Below the pieces are notes generated by a model. That model had not been told where the DNA came from and did no database searches. It was given only the letters and a program-made list of their open reading frames with translations. 64,000 bases of DNA, from assembly GCA_002633025.1 (NCBI GenBank), contig NMRB01001002.1, positions 1 to 64,000 of the forward strand. Reading direction: 5' to 3'. Both the position numbers and the translations under genes were made by a program. Origin of the DNA: Notospermus geniculatus. Taxonomy: Eukaryota > Nemertea > Pilidiophora > Heteronemertea > Lineidae. Shown in pieces: positions 1 through 9,600 of the stretch; the first letter of the stretch is position 1, and each line of letters opens with the position of its first letter.

Positions 1-477
1 CGTGAAATAAACCCTATTTTTTCGGTCGCATGACATTAAAATTTACACCATCTTGTCGCGGATGAAAATTTCTGCAATTTCTTTGCTTTTTTCTTAAAAT
101 AAAGAGGTAGGATGGCGATAACGGCAACGTCTTTATCTCATTTTTTTCTGTAGAAAAATGTACAGCAGATTTTTTCATGACGCAATGTCAGCACATAAAA
201 CGACGTCAATGACGTCGGTTCGGTCTCATCGATCGCTGTGCCGACCTGTCGGGATAAACGGTTCCTCATTGAGTGTGGAAGAAGAAAGAAAGAAGGAAAG
301 AAATAAAAATTTCCTACCTACCCAGTGATATCAAGATGGTCCCTACATTGATATGTAGGGACCATAATCAGATTATTATGTAATGGGCATTACACTACTG
401 TGGTCAACCTCGTACTGGGCTCAGCGTGTTCGCGCGCGTCCTTGGTAAGAGATTCTACATTTTGTTTTTATATTTAC
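1..477. other. PTP intron; no gene seen
   Basis: No exon with PTP motifs is visible here, so the next D2 exon must lie left of the window. A short perfect hairpin built on GGTCCCTACAT is at 338-365. The rest is AT-rich unique-looking sequence. Confidence 0.5.
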
Positions 478-641
478 AAGCATTGAACGAGTATCTTCTT
501 GTCTTCCACTTGTTGTTGCCAGAGTTGTACCATCTCAATCAGCTGAAGAATTGACTCGGGGCTACTTGGGGTCATCAATCCATCCGGCCATGTCTGTAAA
601 TGGAACTGGCGAACTTGTCTTGTTGATTTCAGTGTACATCC
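478..641 (-). CDS. PTP exon: D2 WPD loop to P-loop cysteine
   Basis: The exon starts after the acceptor TTTCATCAG and ends at a GTAAAT donor; it is 54 codons plus 2 nt. It reads GCTLKSTRQVRQFHLQTWPD and continues through SILQLIEMVQLWQQQ to ILVQC. The WPD and the catalytic-position cysteine of D2 are present, but the following residues are split by the intron and lie left of the window. VQC instead of VHC is common in the low-activity D2 domains of receptor PTPs. Confidence 0.9.
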
Positions 642-3600
642 CTGATGAAACAAAAGTAAACTTATCGTAAACTCGTCGTGAAGCGTCGGACCAGCCGCAT
701 TAATCTCACCAAATACTCTCCAAAACACTTCGAATCAAGCGCGGCCCATTTCAAGGACATCAGTCATTCATTTATGCAAGGTCACAGCCATCCTCCCACA
801 GCAGTGGTTTTTACCTCGCTCCTCTTCATCCACTCACACAAACCCCTGCTGAAATAGAACATCCAGTGAATCTGGTGCGGCTGTTCCATATGCCAGTTGC
901 ACTCCCACTATGTCGTGATTTTTCACTGTGTACTTTCTTGGTTTTACCTTGTTTTATCGTAGAAGTTTTGTATCTACAAATCACTCATGTCTTTTCAAAA
1001 TTGACCGAATATTATCCCAGTGGTTCTTCATATACATAAATAAGATTATTATTTTTGATTGTTTATACATGTATAAGTCATAATTATTTAGAATACACAC
1101 CATAAAAATGCTGCACTCTGATTGGGTAATGGATTTGTGACCGCCTCATGCTTGGTTGGGAGGCCCAATTTCAGCCGGGCTTTGTGTGCGAGTGTATGGA
1201 GAGGAACGACACCAAAGCCCTTCTACGGGAGGATGGGTCACTGCTGACAATTGCTGGGAGGGCATGCAAACAGCTTCACTTTTTAAAAAAATATTTAGTC
1301 GAGAACCGTGAGCTCTAATTTTGGCGCATTTTTCTCTGAATACAATATTGTGCGATTTGTATGTAATGCAGGAGGAGACCGGAGCACCCGGAGGAAACCT
1401 ACACTGTGAGAGAGAGTCGCTCTATCACAGGAGTACCGGTGTAGTATAATCAGATGCACCCCGTAAGAGAATGCCTCCCAACAACAGACTTTCACGGAAT
1501 AAGTGGCAGTTACAATGGAACATGCACCTACTGACAATACCCCCATACAATAGACGGGATGCATCATTCTGATTATATACGTATTAGCCTACAACGGTAC
1601 CGTACCTCAGAGGTGACGATGTTTCCATTCATCACCCTGACAGCACAAATGGGGTTCCTAACTCGACAATGGAGCCCTTTTGTGTGGGAAATTGATCAGG
1701 ACCGGATGTTAGTTTCATTTCAATAGTTTTGACCACTAGTGACACCTAATGAAGCAGTGAGCAAGGATCTCCATTCGATTGATGCACACACGATCAAATA
1801 TGGACATGTATTTCTAAGGATAAATCTCTCACCTTCATTCGAGTAACTCTGGAAACTTCAAAGTTCCTGATGACTGTAACACCATCGCGGGATGACTCTG
1901 TTTCTTTACCTTCAACCATCAAAGGTCCGAATTCCATTTTTTCTCCTTCTCCTGGCCAATAGATCGGAGAATGCTGAAGGCAACATCGGAAGTGAAGTCA
2001 AATACTTTATGCCCATAGACATGATAGTGAATCATAATATGCATAGGCCTAATAATGGTGGAGTGAAGTACAGGGTGACCCAAAAAAATGAGACACATGA
2101 ACATGTTAATAAAAACATTAATGTTCAGGCTACAGCAACCAAACTTCACACATGTTATCTCAACTTAATGCACGGCCTGCACACCAAGTTTCATTAGTCA
2201 GGGCTTATCACTTTCCGTTTAATGACGTCTTTCCATAATGTGCTCAAGATGAGCCCCTCGGCGCTGGCGGCACACTTGAAAACGACGCGCGAAGTTCTCA
2301 ATGACTCGAACGCACTCCTCCTTTGGAATCTCACGAATCTTCGCAGTTATGGCCTCCTTCAACTCGTGAATGTTTTGGGGATTATTCCTATAGACATTGT
2401 CTTTGAGGTAGCCCCATAGGTAGAAATCCGGGGGGTTCAGGTCTGGCGAGTGTGAAGACCATTCAGGGTCACACCTCCGACTGATAAGGCGATCCTGAAA
2501 GTGTTCGCGCAGCCAATTCAGCGAGTCATTTGAGGTGTGGGGAGTTGCCCCATCCTGCTGAAACCATTGATCCTCCCTTATAAACCCCCTTCGTCGGCCG
2601 AGTACAGCCCAAAACTTGCGGAGGACCCCTAGGTCCCGGCCCTAGGTAACGCTCTGTATTCACAGTGACTGCACACTCGTTCTCATCCTCAAACCAGAAT
2701 AGCCCGATGATTCCATATGTTGATATCGCAACCCACGCAGTGCACTTAACGGAATGAAGAGGCCTCTGTAGGCAGTCCTGGCATGGGGTAGTGCCCCAGA
2801 AGACGTCATTCTTTGAGTTCACATGTCCAGACAGAAGGAAATGAGCTTCAAAGATTCGTGGGATTCCAAAGGAGGAGGCCGCCAGCGCCGAGGGGCTCAT
2901 CTTGAGCACATTATGGAAAGACGTCATTAAACGGAAAGTGATAAGCCCTGACTAATGAAACTTGGTGTGCAGGCCGTGCATTAAGTTGAGATAACATGTG
3001 TGAAGTTTGGTTGCTGTAGCCTGAAAATTAAAGTTTTTATTAACATGTTCATGGGTCTCATTTTTTTGGGGTCACCCTGTACTAAGAGGTGATATTTCGA
3101 TTTTCGGGAATGACTTTCGGCTCGATGAGGAAGACGGCCGTTCAGGTCTCGCCCCAGATATACCAGTGACGATGAGTGCGGTTCCTATTATGCCATTGTC
3201 AATGGGAATAGTCAGCTTCGCTAACTGCCAAAAGACGGCAGCAACGTTCTAGCGGACCAATACAATAGGAAATTCACTGATTGGTGCTCGGTCAACCATG
3301 GATCCGCTGGGCATTGAATTGGGCCGTAGTGACACCTATTGGTCAACTGACTGACAGCTCCTATCACTTCTTAAGTTCTATTTTTGTAACTTTATCTCAT
3401 ATTTTGAAAAAAAAATGTTCACTCCCGTTCTCTCATATGATGATCACAAATCGACTCCTTTTATAGGCCTCCTTTTCGGTTCACCTAGCCTAACTTTCTC
3501 AAGCAGGGTGTGCACAAACTTCATCTCCTGTCCTACACTTAAAGGAGTTAGACGCCGAAGTTGTAAACAAGCTGGTTTGTTTACAAATATGGTCGGCAAA

Positions 3601-6600
3601 CTAGTTTTATTCCTTCGTGCAGATGGCAGCACCCGTGATCGTTAGACTGGTTCCCGGTCCGATACAACTCACTCGCGATACTTCACGTCAGTACATATCA
3701 CCGACAATAGGTGGCAGCACCGCAGGCGTCCGTGGATAGAGAACCAGTGAGTGAGTGTTTACAACTTCGGCGTCTAACTCCTTTAATTACATGTATTCGG
3801 TGGTACTGGCCTCACACCAAACTTCTCCCTCTTGAAAACGGTGAGTTGAGTTTGAGGCCGCTGAGTCTGAGCGTGCACCTGTCTTTATAGGGTAATGTAG
3901 GGTGATGTATTGTGGTGTGTACTGAAGACGAACGTGACCAACACAACATTAGGGAGTTTAAGAAATCAAACAATAAACGTTAACTTTACGACAACGTTAT
4001 TTCTGTACCAAAAATGCAATATAAAATCTGGTGAAAATTGGTGTAGTATGAAAAATAATGTTGTGGTAAAGTTTACGTTGATCGTTTGATTTCTTAACCT
4101 CCCTATTACCAGAAGTTATCGCACGATACTAATGACTCACTCTCCACTGATGGGTCCGTTTAACCTCCCGAGTACTGTGCACACGATGAAATTTGGTATC
4201 AGTAATAATAAGTTAGGTTTTTTACTCGAGGATAATAGGGAGGTTTTAAAGATTATCCCACTGACATTAGTGAGTTTAAGAAACAATACGTTAACGCTAA
4301 CGCTAACGCTAATTACGTCAAAATGACGTCACACCCCGAAGAAATACAACAGATTCATTCGATGTGACGTCAAAATGATGTCAATAACGTTAGCGTTAAC
4401 GTATGGTTTCTTAACCTCACGACACTAGTCAGGACTAAGTTTAGGATTAGGGTAGGGGGTCAGTGACAAGGGTTGAGGGTCAGGGTTGGGGTTAGGGTTA
4501 GGGGCTTGGGCTAGGAATTAGTGTGTAGGATCAGGACTGGACGACATTCACCCATTCAGCATTAGTGTTAAGGTTAACGAAGCGATTTCTTAAACTCTCG
4601 ATTATCAAGGAATGTACATGTAACTTTCCAAGGGTTTCACGCCAGACATCTTGACATGGCAGCAGCAGTTGGTCGTTAGCCTACCTTATCATCCTCATTA
4701 ACAATATTCATCATGACGACGGTAGAAACGCACTCGTCATCAACTAAGCGCCAGAAATCTTTGACAGTGTCAGGCAGCGGCATCTGGGTCACGATATAGT
4801 CATTCTTACCGTCACACCCCTGTAGCGAGGTAAAAAAACCCTGATTTATTTAAAATTTGTTAAACCCTAACTGATGAAAATAATCGTGGGGTCGGACAAA
4901 CTATCTTTATAAATCGGCCGACAAAAGTCGGCAAATCACCGTTTCATGATGTTGCCTAGCAAGCGGGTGCTTTGTTACAACTGATAATGTAATCGGTTAG
5001 ACATTTTACTACATTATCAGTCGATTATTACATTATCAGTTGGACAGGGTGTTGATAATGTCATAATTTATTACATTATTACTTTATCGGTCAGTTATTT
5101 CATTATAGATTGTAACACACCGTCAAATGTCTTTGGTGCCTTCACACTACCAACTTGGGCCGTAACGATGAAACAAGGTAGATTTATGAAGGCAGTGCGT
5201 ATCCGCATCTGGGTGTTGTCAACGTTTTTTGATAATATAACTTGCTGCAGAATTAAATGCACAGCATTCACAATGCAGCCAACCTATTGTTGATCCAAAC
5301 GTGCGAAAACCTAATCCCATTGTCCACAAACTACGGGGAAATATCATATTCCTCATATCGGCGTAAAGCCGTCAGTCCGTCAATATTTATGACCCAGGTT
5401 AGTATAAGAATAGATATAACATTTATATTGGTTGCATTGGGCTGTTCTCCTAATACTTCACTTGATCTGCGGGCAAAAACTGACTTATTAAATGTCCAGG
5501 ACCCATGTTCTCGAAGCCGTCGTAAGGTTAACGATGTCGTTACGCTATGCATTTTTTGCAGTTTTAACGACATCGTTAACCTAACGACCGTTTCGGGAAC
5601 ATGGGCCCTGGATCCTTATTCTTGAAACTTCTTTAGTCTAAGTGTGATACAAGGGACAAGTATGTTCATGAACATGGACCCAGGTGCCGATATGCAGGTA
5701 GATCTATTCTCCCGTGTATGACATACTGCAAATGTAACAAAGGACAGCCGACACAACTTGACAAAAGTGACAATGATAATAACTAAAACATCATATACAT
5801 ACGGTCAGAAATACAGCATTGATATACTCATCCCAGCCATCCTCTGCCAAAGAGAGTATCGGTCGAGAAGAATCAGCTGAAAATGATAAATGCAGCTGTC
5901 AGTGTGTTAAAATGGAACAATTTACATGGCTGTCCCACTAAGAACCTGCGGCGACCGCACAGAAAGTACGATAGTGCTTTCGGTGCCTATCGGCGATTTA
6001 ATAGTATTGGGAAAATGCGCTGTAACTAACTGCCGATAGGCGGCAGTAGCATTATCGGACTTTCTCTGCGGTCGGCCCTGGATGTTGCAAAACATGTAAT
6101 AATTAGGCCTATAACCGAAGAACATTTGTGATGAAGAACATCCCATAATAATTAGTGCCTACCCCTTTACATATAGTACAACTTTTAGTTATCCTGATAA
6201 AGGAGGATTTAAAGGTGCTCTAGTTCGAATTGTAAACATTACGGTGTGCCACCCATTCTCAACTTCTGGTACTAACAAATCAGATAAAATCGAATTAAAT
6301 CTCGCCTTTCACAACTTTTTGTTTGTTTTTGAGCGTAAAATCATAAATATATTTCAGTTACAAGAATATTTATCAAGATAGATATAAAAATAGATAACAT
6401 TAATGTTTTGGTATACACGGTGCTGCCACCTGTCGGAGGAAAAATAACTGTTATCATCAACCATGTAAATAAACAAACCGTAATGTTTACAATTCGAACT
6501 GGAGCACCTTTAAAAAGTAAAAAACTATTTAGTGTGTTTATGAACTCCTACAACCCATGAATAAAACGTGTTGGGCCCTACACACTGTTTAACTCGGAGT

Positions 6601-9600
6601 TTGTAAGGCGGGACAGCTATACTGGTCCTCGAAACCCCGCATTCTCATCTCTCTCCATAGGTCGGTGAACTCCTCCATACCTGGTACAATACTTGGATCC
6701 CTGTTTCTATCTGCAAACTTTGTCGTGGCACTTTCACCAGGGGTCACTTCATTGGTAACAGCATTCAGGTACTTGAAATAAAGAGAATCACTGCTTAATA
6801 TCGTCTGGACGCAAATAACTGCAATTTTTCGAAGAAGTGGTACTTTATTGATAACAGCAACGTTTTTGCACTTTTTACATGTAAAATATCTTCGATATCT
6901 AACAAAAGCACCAAGAACGAGACGCCAGGGTGTTAATTACTATTGTTCAAGTGTCGTAGTTATTAATTGTTTGTGTTCTTTGTGCTGTTGACACTAATCC
7001 TTTACCAGCCGTGNCATCAACCATGTAAATAAACAAACCGTAATGTTTACAATTCGAACTGGAGCACCTTTAAAAAGTAAAAAACTATTTAGTGTGTTTA
7101 TGAACTGTTTAAAGATAATGTATCACGGGTATTTTCGCGGGCCACGAAATTCATTGTTTATTTACATTTTGTTTGTTTATGTCCAGGCTTTCTTTGTCTT
7201 ATGAGTAATTTGTTGATAGCATGCCCCTCTAGAAATTCTGTTGATTCCGAAAGTATTCATTTTGGTGGGTTGGCATGTCCCAAAAGTCCAAAATAACATA
7301 ATGTAAACATCCATGTTTACAAACACTGAATGTAAACAATGAAGTCGTGATATATTATCTTTAACTCGGAGTTTGTAAGGCGAGACAGCTCTACTGGTCC
7401 TCGAAACCCCGCATTCTCATCTCCCTCCATACAGGTCGGTGAACTCCTCCATACCTGGTACAATACTTGGATCCCTGTTTCTATCTGCAAACTTTGTCGT
7501 GGCACTTTCACCAGGGGTCACTTCATTGGTAACAGCATTCAGGTACTTGAAATAGAGAGAATCACTGCTTATCGTCTGGAAGCAAATAACTGCGATTTTT
7601 CGAAGAAGTGGTACTTTATTGATAACTGAGTGAGCTTCTGCAAGCGCTCGGTTAGGCTCTACGACGACGTTTATCTATTGTGTGTGAATGCACCCAAACA
7701 ATAGATAAACGTAGTCGTATGGCCTAACCGGGCGCTTGCAGAAGCTCTCTATTAGCAACGTTTTTGCACTTTTTACATGTATCTCTTCGATATCTAACAA
7801 AAGCACCAAGAAGGAGACATAAAACGATATAAAACGAAAAGTCATCTCCGAATCTCGTATTATACCTTCGATGAATGAAAATTCAGAATCCGTCGCATGC
7901 CACACTCTGGCACCCATGAGGGTTTTGAGAAAATCCCGTTTCCATGGAAACCGAAGCCATTAAGTTTGGCGTATTTTGAAAAATGACGATATCTTAACCT
8001 TCACAAATGATATTCATGGCTATACGTATGATCATAGGCCGGATTTATTTTTGACACATTACCAAAGTCATGAAAGGTCAAGGTCATTTACAAATGTCAA
8101 GGTTATATACAATTTTCATCATTTTTATTGTTCGCTGAAACTAAGAAAACTAGGAAATTAATCGAATTTCATTGATACCCCGAACTGGATAACAATGTCA
8201 TATTTGTCCTAAAAACTTCCCATTGCGACTAGAATACTTACCGTTTGGGTCATCCACATAAATATCAAGTGGCATTATTCAAGCACTTGCTCAGCTCTAG
8301 GCCTAACGATTGGCAGGAATTGTAGACCACCTGTGCTCGATCACCCTCAGAAATGAAGCAGATGAGAAAGCAAGGTCCTTCATGGCACGTGTCCCATTCA
8401 ATTCAGCAACGATGCTATTTATTATTGTTATAATTAAGCCCAATGAAATGAAAAAAAAATTCTTCAACCCTCAAATCTATTTTTTATTATGTTACTGTAG
8501 TTATGTTCTTACCTGGTACTGCTTCTTCAACAGACACTGGGATCCCGACTGGGATTTACCAGTTTTCCTCACCAAAGCCTGGTATTTATCGCTGTATGCT
8601 TCTGCTGTAATTCTGGTAATGCCAATCTGGAAGTACTCTGCAAGTGCCTCATGGACATACTCATACTCCGTCTGAAAATACAAAAATTACATCAGCAGAT
8701 GCGAGACATTCTCCCAGAGCATGTTTTTTTACCCGAACGTGTATGTAGAGGAGCGAGACCAACGCTCTGCTATGGGAGGATGTGTTACACCGGACGGAAA
8801 TGCTCAGGTCGTGTAGCGCTGAATGAGCAGCTCATCGGAGTTCTTCTGAAAGGTTTCAGGATGGACTGGGGTTAAAGTGTCAAGTCGGATGAGAACCTTC
8901 ACCGTAGTTGATATCTTACTGTAAACCAAAACTTTAACTTTTTAACATTTTCAAAGTCTTTTAAAGGAGCACAGTATTCGATCTCAAATGCGTTATTTGA
9001 CTGCCGAAGTAGAGGGAGCCACCTAGCGGCAGAAACACGAACTACAAAAATGCATTACAAAATGTACGGAGAAAATCGGGTCAACTCGCCAATACGTCGT
9101 TGGTCCCTGGGTTGGAATACGAATACGAATACGAAATTTTATTCACTCAAACCACTATTTGTGGTACATCGAGGAATATACATATAATAGTTTATAAAAC
9201 AAGACTGGAGAGTGGCACAGTGGCGCCGGCTGTCGAGAAAAAGTGGCAATACCGTGCTCCTTTAAGTGACAAACTAGCGAAAAAGGTAAGTGAACACAGA
9301 GACAACTCATACTAACTACAGGATCAAACCACTCCATACAACCTACCAAGTTCTGAACCATATCAGGTCTTTGTTCCCTAAGTTTGGCGACACAGTCATA
9401 CACATTAACCTTCTTCTCGGCTCTACCCTGTCGGATCAGGTAATCAAGGGCTATGAACGTCCCTGTTCTGTCAACACCAGTGCTAAAACAGATCAAGGAA
9501 AAATATTGAAAAGGTGAAAAAAGAATGTTAACTTGTAATAAATGGGAGAGTTTTGCATCTTCAGGGCCCATATTAAGAAAACCTTGCCAGCTTCGTTGGT

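Larger units (their letters stand above)
7015..7822. repeat. Duplicated block, copy 2 (probable allele)
   Basis: It starts immediately after a single N at 7014 and repeats 6455-6930. It holds two insertions absent from copy 1: the TTAA MITE 7113-7360 and the hairpin 7632-7747. The pattern fits two haplotypes placed end to end by the assembler. Confidence 0.85.

Noticed and set aside
8225-8300. Minus-strand MPLDIYVDDPNG before GTAAGT as a D2 exon
   Set aside because: Stops occur in all frames just upstream of it, and the E5 to E6 to 5803 join already covers this part of the protein in phase.
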